From positions 3,683,684 to 3,747,683 of the forward strand of contig CM038716.1 of the NCBI GenBank assembly GCA_021613375.1: DNA of 64,000 bases. Direction: 5' to 3'. The position numbers and the translations under genes were made by a program. The notes beneath the pieces were generated by a model. That model was not told the origin of the DNA and did no database searches. It worked only from the letters and a program-made list of their open reading frames with translations. The DNA is from Megaleporinus macrocephalus (Eukaryota; Chordata; Actinopteri; Characiformes; Anostomidae). Each line of letters starts with the position of its first letter. Positions within the stretch are counted from its first letter, which is position 1. Below are positions 1 through 13,000 of the stretch, piece after piece.

Positions 1-439
1 CTCCCAGATAGTGTTCAGCTTGCAGCACTCGAGCCAAACGTAACTAAAGAAGGTTGTCACAGGTATCTGGAGTCATGCTGACTGCAGTGCATCCCACCGT
101 AGGGAGTGTGAGGGAGAATCTATAGAGCATTTATGACTAAGTGACCTGCCACACTGTCTTGCTGGAACATCCCATGCGCCCCAGGAAAGACAATCAGCAT
201 ATATGGGTGTACGTGAACTGCAGGAATGGATTTATACCCAAAAGAAGGCCTTCCACATATATGACTGGGTCTAGAGAATGCCACTGTGACTGTGTATGTT
301 TGGGGTATGTAATGTGATGATCCCATAAAACATTTTTTATACTAAATCATAATTTTCCATGTGCATATCAGAAAGTCGTGCAGTAAATACCTAAACTAAC
401 CACCAGAGAGCGACAAATAATTTTTACTGGTAAGATAGA
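1..439. other. No recognised feature
   Basis: AT-rich unique-looking sequence. Short ORFs here show no recognisable protein similarity. Confidence 0.5.
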
Positions 440-750
440 GCAATCAGCTATAACATTAAATCCACCTCCATGTATCTGCACTCACTATTTATTTTATCAG
501 CTCCACTTACCATATAGGAGCGCTTTGTAGTTCTACAATTACAGACTGTAGTCCATTTGTTTCTCTGTATACTTTGTTACCTTGATGGTCAGGACCACCA
601 CAGAGCAGGTATTATTTGGGTGGTGTATCATTCTCAGCCCTGCAGTGACACTGACATGGTGGTAGTGTGTAAGTGTTGTGCTGGTACAGATGGATGAGAC
701 ACAGCAGTGCTGCTGAAAAGGGGCTAACAACGCATCACTTTTAACCATGC
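440..750 (+). mobile_element. Palindromic DNA transposon family P (atcagccataacatt ends), truncated copy
   Basis: It starts with caatcagctataacatt and continues with the family's recurring left-half text (caggaccaccacagagcagg, attatttgggtggtgtatca). It then jumps to right-half sequence (aaaaggggctaacaa), so the middle is deleted. The same family recurs at 27863-28484, 42530-43110, 47671-48180, 48490-48655 and 55323-55500. It is non-coding, and its autonomous partner is not known to me. Confidence 0.8.
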
Positions 751-3124
751 ACTTAAAGATGCAGTAACCCCCCCAAAACATAACAATCAAATAAGTATTT
801 CATATTTCATGCACACACACCAGTGTAGATACAGCAGGTGGTGTAACTACTTTACATCGAGTAACCACACACTGTATAGATTATTAAATTAAATAAGTTT
901 GACGCTTTGCTCTATATTTTAAAGAGGCCCCTATAAATAATGCAGAAATCACCTAGAGCCCCCTCAAAACAACCTCTGATGGTGTTTCCAACATCGGCCA
1001 GAATCCTTGCCCACTTCAACACCAAATAACACATATAATACAAACAAACAAATTTAAAATAATTAACACCATTAACAACAATAACCAGTCTAAACCACAT
1101 ACTAGCACACTAAATAATATGTAAACCAAAATACACCACCAATAGAAATGTGTTCATTGGTGCAGTATGAGAAGTATAGTACTATGTGGTTTTGGAGCTA
1201 AGGTCATATCTGTATTTTAACTTCACGGGGGATTTTGAAAAAGAGTCATTTTGGATGTTACCTTTCTTAAACTGCTGCTCTGTAATTGTACTGAATGCAG
1301 TCCGGCAGCTGCGTTAGCTGTGGCAGCAGACTGACGATAAGGGCATCCTAGTATTAATACCTTTTTCATGCATAAAGGTGGTAATACTTTTTTCTAGGTG
1401 CTTTGTTTAATTGCCCACTCCTTTTCACTCAGTTATTGGCCAGTTGTAATTGTTTGTTTGCAGTATTTAGCTGTAGGTATCCTTCTAGCAAACTGCCTAG
1501 CTAGTTAGCTAACTAATAACAATGTCACTGTACTGTCCTACATTAAAACCCACAATACATATAAAATCACATATGGCTTGAAGTTTACACTGGATTGAAG
1601 TTTATATGGGCCAGGCAGTCTAAAGTCTTTAAGATAAACTGAGAAATGCTAAGCTCAGCTAATTTTACTAGCCTAGTCTCAGCATAGCATACTTTCCTGT
1701 ATACATTTAGCCAAAAAACAGTAGTTAGTAAGCTGATGCAAAATGTGATATATGTATTAAATGATGTTAAACATTTTGTTCCATTATATCTACGCGATTA
1801 GAGTTTAAAATGAACTTGAGTTTATAGCCTCATGTTTCATTTGTATTGTGAACTAGAACCACTTGTGAAAAACAAACTTCCTTTCTGATCTGTTTTCCCT
1901 GATTTTGCACTAATTTTTGGATCTGGTGGATCCACAAGATAATCAGCTCTGCAAATGTATTTAGTGAGTACATTGGCTACAGATCAGCAATCAGTGATCA
2001 ATGATGATTAAAAGCCGGCATTAAAAGAAAGCCAGTTTAGACAGACTAGCCCTGCCACAATGGCGGTTCCCCCCTAAGACATTGTCATATGACTTTATGT
2101 TCCCAAGACCTGTAGTTCATTTAGTTGTCATGTTTTGCAGCATAATCAAGCTTTAATTGCTAGTTTACCCAGGGCTTTATACAAACCCCATTTAATCATT
2201 CATCATTGTGACCTACACATGCTTATTACTGTACATGTTTATGTATTCATGGTGGCCATGCTTCCTGAACTTCTTTTTTCTTGCCAGCCAAAGCAATAGT
2301 CATGATTTTTGTCCTTCCCAAACACATTAGCATTCTGTCTCATCTTATGTATTCAGTGTTTTATAGGTGTATCACGAATTTGAACTGTGCTGATCTCCAA
2401 ATACAGGTCTGTAAAAGAGAGGGAGGGAGAGACAGTGGCGATAGCACAACAGAGAATAGATTTTGGCCGCAATTTTGTATGTTTTAACACATTGATGTTT
2501 TTATTATGAGCTGTACTGATGTCAAATGGACCTTCATTTTTTTGTTTTTGCACCACTATCAAAGAAAGAAAATGTCGAAGATGTCTGAGTGTTATATGTA
2601 AGTGTGTGTGAAGTGTTGTATTAACTTTAACACACAACATAATAATATATTTGAATTGAACAGGAATGTTACATTTTTGTAACAGCGTCAGTTAAACGCT
2701 TTATTATGTGTGACAATACTGAACATGAAAATACCTTCACCTTGCTTTGTTAGTTTAGGGGGTATCAAGACAGATGTTCTTTCTTCTCTATCGCAGTAAG
2801 AATGAATAAACGTGGAGCAGATAAAATTCTAAAAAAGTCATATGACTAATACACCAATGACAGTATTTAACAATTGTGCAATGCAGGTTCTATGGAAATA
2901 AATGCCTTTTTTAATTTAGTAATTGCTGTTTATGTCTCATTGTACATGAGCAACACTGGCATGTTTTATAAAAAAATCACAAACGTTAAATTTCAAATTC
3001 CTTTTGGATGTAAAAACATACACTAATACTCGCACAGCTGCTTTTCCACAGTTAAAGAAGCCATAACTGTCCTAAAGGAAAAAACAGGCTGTACAGCTCA
3101 AGCTTGCTGAGGTGTTGCTAGGTT
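751..3124. other. No recognised feature
   Basis: AT-rich non-coding sequence. No repeat family or exon was recognised in this stretch. Confidence 0.45.
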
Positions 3125-3650
3125 GTACGTGATATTATCTCATATTACATATCATCTCATATCATATATCACACCATATCATATATTATATCATCTCATC
3201 TCTTACCATATATCATTTCATATTGTAGATCATCTCATTTTGCATATTATATTATATCATATCATACATCATATAATCAAATATTACATATCATATCATC
3301 TCATATTATATGCTATATCATCTCATATTGTAGGTCATGTCGTAATATATCACATCATCTCATATCGTCGCTGTCCAAAGAAAAACAAGTATTAACTTTG
3401 CAGGAGAGGCCAAAAACAGTCTTTACTTTCAATGTAAATCAATGGAAGTGAATTTGAAGCATTGCTATTGGTCCAAAAAAAGATCAATCTGTGGATAGCT
3501 ACAATATCACATTATCATATATCATTATCATAAATCATATGTTATATGAACTCATATCTTATTATCATATACCATATATCATTATCATAAATCATATCAT
3601 CCCACATCATATTTCATGTCATAAATCATCTCATATCATATACCATATCA
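3125..3650. repeat. Degenerate TATCA-rich minisatellite, split by a family-B MITE
   Basis: Variants of tatcatatcatctcat run from 3125 to about 3362 and resume at about 3504-3650. The gap holds a family-B MITE. Spurious ORFs (ISYHLISYH-type) arise from the array. Confidence 0.85.
3362..3490 (+). mobile_element. MITE family B (atatcgtcactgtcc ends), left-end fragment
   Basis: It begins atatcgtcgctgtccaaag and continues aggagaggccaaaaac and ctttactttcaatg, matching the element at 56691-56913 and the reverse copy at 52980-53172. The right terminus is not clear. Confidence 0.75.
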
Positions 3651-5460
3651 TTGTGCTATGAACCAAGTATACTGGGTTTTGCCCCTGTTCATTCTTGTGA
3701 GGAAAAAAAAGGTTTGTCATACTATGAGGATTAAAAATCATACATCCATATAAATCATACATCCATACATCCATCATACATCCATATAAAAGGTGTGTAC
3801 AAGTACACAACCCAAACATTCCGGAGTTGGAACAGCATTAACATCTCAACAACTGCAGGATAAGCTAGAAGCAGAAAGGGGTATTGGTTGGTGGGTGTTT
3901 ATCCTATGCATATACTATTCATTAGGACAACTGAACTAGCAGTAAATGGCAAATGAAACCTAATAATCTTACCTTAACAACAGAACCATACAGGAATTAT
4001 TCCTGGAATTACACTTGTACATTTAAAAAAATGGATCACCAAGGAAGTTAATGGAAGTCAACCTGTGCCATTGAATCCCATTCTTTTCCTCAACCTAAAC
4101 CTTAATAACTCTCGCCCCATCAGCCTGAACACATTTTTTTCTTTTATGTGTTAATTGTGAGGTCAGACACATCATATATGGCAGCCCTGCTGTGAATATC
4201 AAATACAGTGTGACAGGCTACACAGGTTTAAGGGATTCTTAACACAGCCGCCATACATTAGAACAAAGATTACAGATTACAGCCCAGGACACCATACAAT
4301 CAGGACCAGTGTTCCCGAGACCATTTTCCATAATGGGAAAGCATCATTAGCACAATGTATAGAGCTTAAATCAATAGGATTGTCAGGGTGGTGGAGGTGA
4401 CTCTGTAGGTCACGGGTGTCAAACACAGGTCATGAAGAGTCGCAGCTCTGTTTACGCTGCTCTTACAAGCCTGCTTTAACTGATGAGGAGATTTGTGAGT
4501 AGGGTTAAAGGGGGCGGGGAGGGCTCAGTGACCTGTGTATCAGTAAATCTAAGAGAGGTCATTGTGAGGTATTTGTCCGTGAGAGATATATAGAACCCAC
4601 TCTTAGGGACCCACTCTTAGTTACAATAAAACAGATATATCAGGACAGAGTGGTTAAAAAGAAATATTTTTATTCATTCAAACCAAAAGAGTATTCAGTA
4701 TGACTAAGACAGTCTCCTCTGTGTGGTTTTTGAGCAGAATACATTCCCCTGGCTTTGGTGAACTGGCCGATGTAATTGCAAAGAAAACAAATAAACACAG
4801 ACGTCCTGCGGAGGCTGTGCTCGTCATCGCGTGCACATAGCTGGTGGGTGAACTCCACGGAGGGACACGCCATGCGACAAAGCCTGTAATTGGCCAGAGC
4901 AAAAAGAGATGTGTCCTAATTCCAGAACTCCCAGAAAGTTTGCAAGGGGAGTTTTACCTTGTCAGCTCCTTTCAGCTGAAAGTATACTGAGGTCAGTGGT
5001 CACACCTAGGGGCAGCAGTATAACTGTTTTTAAACATATTTGTGATATTTGTCAGAATACAAAATTTTACGTACCATCATCTGATCCCACCATTTCACTG
5101 ACTGATGATGCTATGAGTGGAGTTAAGGTGGCTTCTTAGTGTGACAGACTGAGGATCCTGTTACTACATATTTCTCCAGTAACCAATTTCAGCACAGCTG
5201 GTTAAACAAGAGAAAATAAGCATGAAGCATTGTTCTTGTTGTGGTTGGGTAATTTTTGATATAGGTTTAATTAAATTAGGCGTTTACTGCTTACAGATTA
5301 TGTCTTGTTAAAATGAATACATTGGCTAAATCTAAAATGGCTGTTGTGGTGGGGTAGTTGAAGATGGCAACTGAACTCTTCCCCACATCCTACCGTTCAC
5401 TCCTACCTTTCCGGAAAGCTAGGGTGGCTGTCAGGTTTTCTCCTGTCTTTCTAAAACGAT
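3651..5460. other. No recognised feature
   Basis: Mixed-composition non-coding sequence. Near 3734-3788 there is a short catacatccatataa-type tandem, and at about 4591-4620 a partial duplication of 'acccactcttag'. No exon or named repeat was recognised. Confidence 0.4.
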
Positions 5461-5992
5461 ATGATTTTAAAGGTGTACTCACACTAGGCTTGGTACAAAC
5501 CTCATGTTGGGCACCTACCTGTGGCAGAGGCTTTTATTCAAACTGAGCGAATTTTAAGGAAGATTTGCAGAATCTGATACAGCTCTCAAGATATGAAAGC
5601 TGTTTCATATTATTACAGAGATACTGCAGCAATGGAGGCCCTATTGAAAACATGTTTGCTGGGAGCATCACTGCTCTTTTTCTTCAGCACCATAGAATGT
5701 CTGTATAATCCTGTCCAAATTCTTCTGTTCCACCTTAAGTGGTGCAGCGGTTACTTTCTTGCACAGCTGTCCAGAGTGATTTCTTTGCTGCCATGTTTGT
5801 TTAATGGGACAGACGCAGCATTCATGTGTTCTTGTTCCCTGACAGTTAGCGATCACACTGGACACGTACTGTTCCTGAGTCCAGATGAACCATGCCCGGG
5901 CACGAATCGATTTTACACTAGTCAAACAAACTGGTTTTGGGGGTCAAACATATTGGTCAAAGTACGAAACGCCTAGTGTGATTGCTCCCTAC
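5460..5992 (+). mobile_element. Interspersed repeat family A, long copy
   Basis: The stretch matches 35740-36295 in order: aaggaagatttgc, gatactgcagcaa, ttccaccttaagtggtgcag, atttctttgctgccatgttt, gatcacactgga, tttgggggtcaaacat, and the closing cctagtgtga. A shorter relative lies at 11925-12085. The 127-codon ORF inside (5593-5976) is not conserved between copies and is taken as chance. The element class is unknown; non-autonomous DNA transposon is likely. Confidence 0.75.
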
Positions 5993-7487
5993 CGTTTCTA
6001 TGTTTGTTAATGCCAAAGTGTAAATAATAGCATTAAGTATGATTTATTGTATTGTAAACAATGGCTGAGATCAATAAATACAACAATAATTCAACCAAAC
6101 AGACTCACCAGAGTTTTCACGCCATCGAATTTAAGCATGTTCCAATAGCTTCACTCATCATATATCACTGGTTATAGGGTAACTAATCAGGAAAGAGAGC
6201 AAAACTGAAATGGAGAGTGAATGAAAGGGCTGAACAGACAGATGTGCTCAAATATGGCATTAAAATGCTCAGCTTAAAGATAAACATTAATTCCTGGAAA
6301 TTGTTTTGAGCAAGACCCCATGGCTTGGTGAGAGAAATATAGAAGTACGACTGGGCTAAGTGGAAAGAATTAAACCTGCTGGACTTCCCCTCCAAACGGA
6401 AGTGCAATAAGTGCCGCTTTCTTTAGTCTGTCTATTTAGGGATGGTTTTAAACATCCCAAACTGCCCACTTTGCTCCTTCTCCATCACAGACGGAGGTTC
6501 AGACTGGATTTTTGGTGGAATACACTCTGCCATCTTAACACAGCTGGCTTTACATGGAACACGTTCACAGATGTGCTTATAAATGCATTATTTCTAATAA
6601 AATCTACGCCACAAATGTCTGCCATGTGCTTCGCTAGTGATGCACAACTTCATAGTTTCTAGGTACAGCTTCATGTTTTCTGGAAATTGACTCTGACTCT
6701 CGACTCCTGCCACTGAAATCAATGGAATCGACTCCTAAACCTAACTTAGGAGTCGTAGAGAGTAGCTCACTTGACCACTGACTCACTGTTTATGTAAAGA
6801 GTGGAATGGATTTATGGCAAGCAGTGAAATTTGGACACTACGATAAAAAGAACAGCTACCAAGTACAACTCGGCTTCCTTCCTTCGAGAGTATAGACAGT
6901 AAGTTGGGCGAAATTTCTAGGACACATCAGCAAGCCATAAAAGTCTGATTTGGATAGCTCTTTTTGGCTAAATATTTAGTGAATAGCAAACTTAGTGGGG
7001 AGACCTGACAACTAGATGATACTGATACCTAGTTCTATATTAATATAGAGGTTGCTAGACAAATAAACAGATCCAACACTTAAATAACATGTTATAACTG
7101 ACGTCAACAAGAATTTACAGGCAACCATAATCTTCAATTTTACAATTACAACAGTTACAATCTTGTGAGCAGCAAAGTTACCTAAGTTACCAAAATCCTA
7201 AAGTCTTTCTTTATGGCGAAAGAGACAGTAAAGCAATGTCACTTATGCCTGTAATAAATAAGAATGGCATACTTTCTTGTTCATTGTAAAGGACATTAAT
7301 CAGTTGCAGCCATGTTTTTTGGTATGCTTGATAAATTACATTGTAGTATTTTTTATTTTACATCTGTTTTTGTCAGCTATTGATTTTTATTTATATTAAC
7401 AATTCCTTATTTCTATAAATCTACTAGTTGTCCCAGCTTTGACAACAATAGTCAGTACTAATAATCATAATATCAGATTCTTTATCT
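5993..7487. other. No gene; one short perfect palindrome
   Basis: Non-coding. A perfect 10 bp inverted repeat with a 7 nt loop (cgactcctaa / ttaggagtcg, 6729-6755) suggests a decayed transposon end. The rest is featureless AT-rich DNA. Confidence 0.45.
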
Positions 7488-7560
7488 TTAGGGACCAAAA
7501 GGTTGCTAGTTCGAACCTCTGGACCAACAGGACACGACTAAATTCTAATTTATGCTGTAC
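7488..7560 (+). mobile_element. tRNA-derived SINE fragment
   Basis: The segment ggttgctagttcgaacctct followed by ggaccaacagga resembles the B-box region of the SINE at 41855-42055 (gacggttcaaacccctgacc, cgacaggcc). It is too short to assign further. Confidence 0.45.
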
Positions 7561-8875
7561 TAATGTCATCAGTGAAGTTGTGCTTTGCCTGATTATAAAT
7601 GACGAAAACATTTCCCTGTAGTCTGAGCTGAAAAACAAATCTCTTTTAATCTAAGTGTTATTAGCCAGTTCATAAAGAGTTTAGGGTTTATGTATAATGT
7701 ATGCTCTTACTCGAGGAGTTCACGCTGGGAATTCTTTAACCAATCAGTGAGCTCCGTCAGAATTCTCAATCACAGATGAAAATGAATCAAGGGGCTTAGG
7801 GACACGTAGAGAGTTCAATGGGTCAACTGCGCGGCAGAAAATGTGGATTAAAATCTCCCTCTCTCTCTAATGAAATCTTTCTATTGAACAAACACTTGAG
7901 TGTAGACTGGCCCGCGGGATAGTAGACCTTAGTTTAGCTAATAGAATACTGATGTAGACTTTGTTAATTATTTATAAGACAAGTCTCACCCCACCTCATC
8001 CTTATGTCTATAGTTGGCTCAGTCAATATCACCGCAATAGAATTTCGAATGAAATTGTGATCACAAAATATGCTGCTTTATCCAATACTGGTTAAAAACA
8101 TATTTTGAATATAAGCAATTAGTTACAAGAATGTTTTGATATAGCACCATAGTGGAATCCAAGGGCAGATATCCGGTAGGACACAATTCACCTTCATTCT
8201 GGAATTTCTCACCAAGTCAATGCCTCTTACCTATCTATGCTCATCCCATGCTCGGCTGGACAAGCATCACAGAAGGTTGTAAAAAAAGTTGTAGTGATAT
8301 TTGTTTCAAGTTGCTACGTAATATTAGGTTTTCAGTTTAAAATGCCAAACCGTTGAGCTGGACTATGCTGTTATAGATAATCAAATCTTAACAGGTTGGA
8401 AACTGTTGATGCAGATTTTCCACCATACTAGCATTGGCTCGATTGATCAATTCTAAGTGCAGCTTCAGACCCCACAATAGAATATTATCACAATATTTGA
8501 GCGATATCTAAGCTGTAGTTCACAGAGGAGGATCTGGAGGCATGATATCCAGAGCTGCGCTATGTGTTCCATCCTCCTTCACTATTGCAGAAATCATGAC
8601 ATCTACTTTTTAAAGATGCTATATTTGTTGTCAGAAGTGGGATAGAGCCTCCCTGCAGCAAAGAGTTAAAGAGCTTCGACCCAGTGATATATGGTAGAGG
8701 GGCTTAGCATACATGTTGAAAGCCTGAGCTGGTGGCATTATGAAAGCCAGCTGAAAGAATCGGTAGCATCCTGGGACCTTGGGTCAAGTACAGCATAAAT
8801 GGCAGACCCCAAGGACCCAAAAGGCTCAGGATGGCTGACATTTTGGGGCATGGGATGGGTACTATTGCTCTGCTG
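7561..8875. other. No recognised feature
   Basis: Unique-looking AT-rich sequence with no convincing exon, RNA gene or repeat. Confidence 0.4.
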
Positions 8876-9114
8876 TTATCATTATTATTATTATTATTAT
8901 TATCCATTTATCCATTATCTTCCGCTTTATCCTGCTAGTCGGGGTCATGGGAGGGCTGGAACCAATCCCAGCGTCATCGGGCGAAGGCGAACACACACTC
9001 ACACCTACGGCCAATTTAGAGTGACCGATCAACCTACCATACATGTCTTTGGTCTGTGGGAGGAAACTGGAGTACTCAGAGGAAACCCACTCAAGCACGG
9101 GAAGAACATCCCAT
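8876..9114 (-). mobile_element. L2-like LINE 3' tail fragment, with (ATT)n
   Basis: Read on the minus strand it has the order seen in teleost L2-type tails: ggtttcctctgagtactcc, cctcccacagacc, a segment like ctaaattggccgtaggtgtg, then ccgactagcaggataaagcg and gataatggataaatgga. An (ATT)n run lies at 8876-8903. The same tail recurs on the + strand at 20590-20803. Confidence 0.75.
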
Positions 9115-9624
9115 AGAGATCACCACAAATGACTACCATTGTTTATAGAGCATGGTATAATCCTCCTTAGATCTGAAACCTCACATTGAGAAGTCACTAC
9201 TGCTAAAAATCTGATGTCTAAACATGACAATCACTGTAAATTACATATAAAGCTCAGAAACATTAGGTTAGGTTCAGTATGTAGGTACAGTAATAATCTC
9301 CAGTTTAAACAAGCGCCACAGGATGACATAAAGCAGGCAGGGTCCAAGCAGACACGTTTCCATTTTCTGTTCTTTTTTTTTCTCAGCCATCAAAATCAAA
9401 CTATAAGTCTCTTATAGATCGTAAGAAGCTGTAAGGTATTAATGTAATCCGCAAATCCATCTGCACAGCTTTCCTCTGGGAAAGTACTTTGTAGTGTGCC
9501 TAAAGCGTACAGCAATTTAAATAACTTAAATTAATTATTTAATAGTATGAAAAATTTCAATATAATCAAAATTAAAAATGAAAATGTTTGACGATACAAA
9601 CAAGTGTAATGTAAGTGTAAAGTG
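9115..9624. other. No recognised feature
   Basis: AT-rich non-coding sequence. Confidence 0.4.
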
Positions 9625-10000
9625 TAATCTCTGACCACTTTATTAGAAACCCATACACTGTGGCTTCGACCAAAGACTCTGGTATATTGGTATATTGTAG
9701 GGTGGTTGCCTAGCCCAGTCCACAGCATGGAGGGCAGCATAGTAACCCACTACACTGTACCAATCTCCTTACTGGTGTACTGTTAGCCATTCTGTAGATG
9801 TAAAGTTTGTGTTAGCAATCTTCTAGCCCTTCACCAGCGGTTCAATTTCTGACCACTAAGCCACTCATGGCTGGATATTTCTGGGTAGTGAACAACATTA
9901 AAACCTACACTGACACACTCGTACCAGCAACACACTCATTGCTGTGTCACTCTCAGGTCACTGCTATGGTGAGAATCGTCCATCCAAATATTGTCTGGTC
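9625..10000 (+). mobile_element. Palindromic DNA transposon, relative of family P ('tctgaccactttattagaaa' type)
   Basis: It starts tctgaccactttattagaaa and continues with tctgtagatgtaaagtttgt, cttctagcccttcaccag and ggctggatatttctgg. These are shared in part with the family-P copies at 42530 and 47671. It ends near atattgtctggtc. Non-coding and diverged. Confidence 0.65.
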
Positions 10001-10095
10001 AAAAACAAACCCATGATGAATCAGGTTCTGAGAGATAAATTGTGCCTGACAGAGAAGCTATAGTCTGTAACTGTACACCAATGTAGGACCTACAC

Positions 10096-10505
10096 TACCG
10101 CTCAAAAGTTTGGGATCACAGTGAAATGTTCTTGTTTTCAATGGAGTATCTTCCTTCCTTAACACAACAATGGACTGACGGGTCTCTAAAGAAAGTTCTT
10201 TCTTTCTGGTCATTTTGAGTCGGTCAACAAGCCATCAACTGCTGATGCTTCAGATACTAAACTAACCTAGAATGTTGTTCTCCCTTTTATACTCACTTAT
10301 TAGTAGAATGTTTTTCAGCTGTGCATCACAATTGAGCAAGAGTGTCCTAACAACCAATTAGTCCAATAACATCCTTAACTTGGATTGGCAGACGTACCAG
10401 GTGATTTAGACAGAGGACTGAGAATTACTGATAATAGAACTATATGCTAAATAAGCCTCTATACAAAAATAGGCTTTAATACAAACATTTTTATTTTAAA
10501 GTGCA
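10096..10505 (-). mobile_element. Tc1-like transposon relic, internally deleted
   Basis: The left end ctaccgctcaaaagtttggg is a widespread fish Tc1-like terminus. Downstream, ctttctggtcattttgagtc and aactgctgatgcttcagat correspond to the region around the transposase start on the minus strand. No usable ORF remains. The right end near 10505 is ill defined. Confidence 0.65.
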
Positions 10506-12240
10506 GTGCAGTGCTGTGTAGTGTTTGGCTGTTGTGAAGAACAAATGATGCCTATCCATTGCATAGTTTGGCTTAACTCAACTCGTCTTTACTTGCCTTT
10601 GGCACCAGCTAGTTTGTTTACTACTGCCCGATATTGCACCCCCTCAATACAGCTAATCGCCCTAGCAGTGCTGCATGAAACTGGTGTAATGAAACAAATT
10701 CTGTTTAGAAGAGTCTGATGGCAGCAATTCTGTTTGCTCATAGGCAATGCAAGAGGGTATGCTAACCAGATAGTGAGCGTTACCGTATGTGTTTATGTTG
10801 GAAAAGCGGATGTGATGAAGGTGATACCAAGAATAGTAGCAGGTACCAGAACGAAAAACCAAAAAACATGAGGAGAGTAGACTTGAGCTGGTACCATGTG
10901 GTGGAAAAGCAGCTTAATTCGGTACAAATTATGCATTTATAGTGGTTATCATTTGGAAATGATGCAACAAAACGTGTTGAAGAAAGCCTGATGTCAAGAT
11001 TGTCCACTTAATATAGTCCACTTAATTATATTTCCCATGCTATTTATTAAAAGGACAGTTTTGTTATATATATTTTGTTTAAACAATGGTCATGTTGCTA
11101 TCCCACCAACAAAAAACAGATGCGCTGTGCTGGGTTGGGTATATATAAGTACTTACAACAAAGGTGAGGGAGAGTGGCATATATTATACACATGAGAGAG
11201 AGAGAACCATAAACAATTAATGACAAGAGGAGGACTCCTGCAGCATAAATCTAACAAACACAGCACTGAAGATCTGCCCAGACCAGTACACTGCACACAC
11301 ACACATGCACACTCACAGCACTCTCACTAGAATCATGGATGCTACAGGATGAGATCACCTGTGTTGACAGCTGCCCTGACTTGACTAAGTGTTCTGTTTG
11401 GTGTGTATGTTATTGAATGATATTAGAGGAATAACCTAAGTAAGTGGCCCGGATATAGCCAAGTATAGCTTTCTGTAGTTATAAACTGGAACTAAGAGGC
11501 TAATGTTGCTAATAATAACAAAAAAAAAAAAATCATTAGAATTCATCACCCAAGGTTGTCCTTGAATACATTACCAAAACTTCTCTTTGTATGCTACTTG
11601 GTATGCTGGTGTGATTTAGGTGGGCATTCTCAACCTTTCACTTTGCTCAGGTTTTTACCTGTCTATTTACATACTGTGATTTGATCCTAGAATGAAACAA
11701 GCTGTTGTTGTGATGAATAATTTAATGAGCTCTGCTCTGATTGGCTGGTATACAGCGAGACACTGCAATGATTACACAAAAGCATAATGTCAAATTAGAC
11801 ACAGAAAAATAAAACAAACCTATATAAAAGCTAAAACATATGCAAATAAGCTACAATCTTACTAAACAGTTGAGTCACATTATTATGACATTATGGCATT
11901 CTCTGGGCTTACTCCTCCATGTGGAAGGCACTCTCAACCGATTCAGGATCTTATTAAGATGTGGAGCTTCCTATTCACCAGCTTGTTTTGCGTATTTTCC
12001 ATTCCACCTTAAATGGTGCTACAGTTACATTCTGGCGCCTGTAAAAGTTGCAACATTTAAGGTAGAACAGAACATTTGTTTAAGAAGCTGAAGACTAGGA
12101 GGCCAACTTCAGCCTCTTTTAAAGATGAACATCAATCATAAATGCTGAAAGTTGTGTTCCTTGGAAAGGGTATGAAAAGTGCCAGTATCACTTACACAGC
12201 CTGGAATAGTAGACGTCTGCACACTCTGACATCTTCATTC
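10506..12240. other. Mostly unrecognised; contains a short family-A relative
   Basis: At 11925-12085 the text tattttccattccaccttaa followed by atggtgctacagtta matches family A. A near-inverse copy follows at 12056-12070 (atttaaggtagaacag). Other parts are featureless, with an A-run at 11519-11532. Confidence 0.45.
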
Positions 12241-12960
12241 CTGTAAATTTTGGTATATTAATAAGTAAAGAATGTCACTAATAGGTTAGAATTTTATAAT
12301 TGTCTATTTTTACAAATATGGAATTTTTATTCGGAGGAGTAACAATGGTGTAATTGAACAATATAAAGTTGCACATTTATCAAATACAGGTTCAATAAAT
12401 TTAAAAAGAATTTATGTTTAGGCAGCACATTCCCCAGATTCCTAAACTACTGCTGGAATAGAAGATTGCCTCCAGCTTCCATTGCAGTCAGATAAGGCAT
12501 TTGACCAACAGTGTAGGGAATGACTTGGCCTTCATATTTATTAATTGATTAATTTTCTAGCACAGATCCAAATATAGCAAGCAATAAATCTGGTGTGGTA
12601 GTTTTATTGAAGGTCTTTAATATATAGGCGAAGATCCAATGTCCGCAAGGAATTTAGTTTAAAGCAAGACCAGAACTTATGAGTAGGCCTTCCACCCTTT
12701 TGTTTACACTTATTACATAAAAAAGAGATGTTGGGTTTTATTACATGAAGGCTGGACTACAGTAATGGTGTCTGTGAACTGATTCGAGTTGTACAGAAGT
12801 ATGTCTTGCATCTATAGAGCTATGGGCTGTTCTTGCCATACGTCATCTGAGATTTCAGTATCAAGTTCCCAAACATTTTTTACTTTATCAGACACTACTA
12901 CGTTAACCTGAAGAATCATACAAGTAATAGACTGTTCCCTTAGTGCCACAAGCATTGTGA
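12241..12960 (-). mobile_element. Degenerate L1-like LINE 3' fragment
   Basis: Translating the minus strand from about 12960 downward gives broken peptide with L1-type landmarks: NVWELDTEISDDVWQEQP followed by a THKFWSCFKL segment. These recall the C-terminal 'VWE.DLG..is...W......H.FW.Cp.l' region of vertebrate L1 ORF2. Stops and frameshifts are frequent. No endonuclease or reverse transcriptase core is visible. Confidence 0.5.
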
Positions 12961-13000
12961 AGAATGCTGTTCAGTATGTTATGTTTGGGCAGATGTTTAT

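Noticed and set aside
5593..5976. 127-codon ORF as a gene
   Set aside because: Lies in repeat family A; the frame is not kept in the second copy at 35740-36295.
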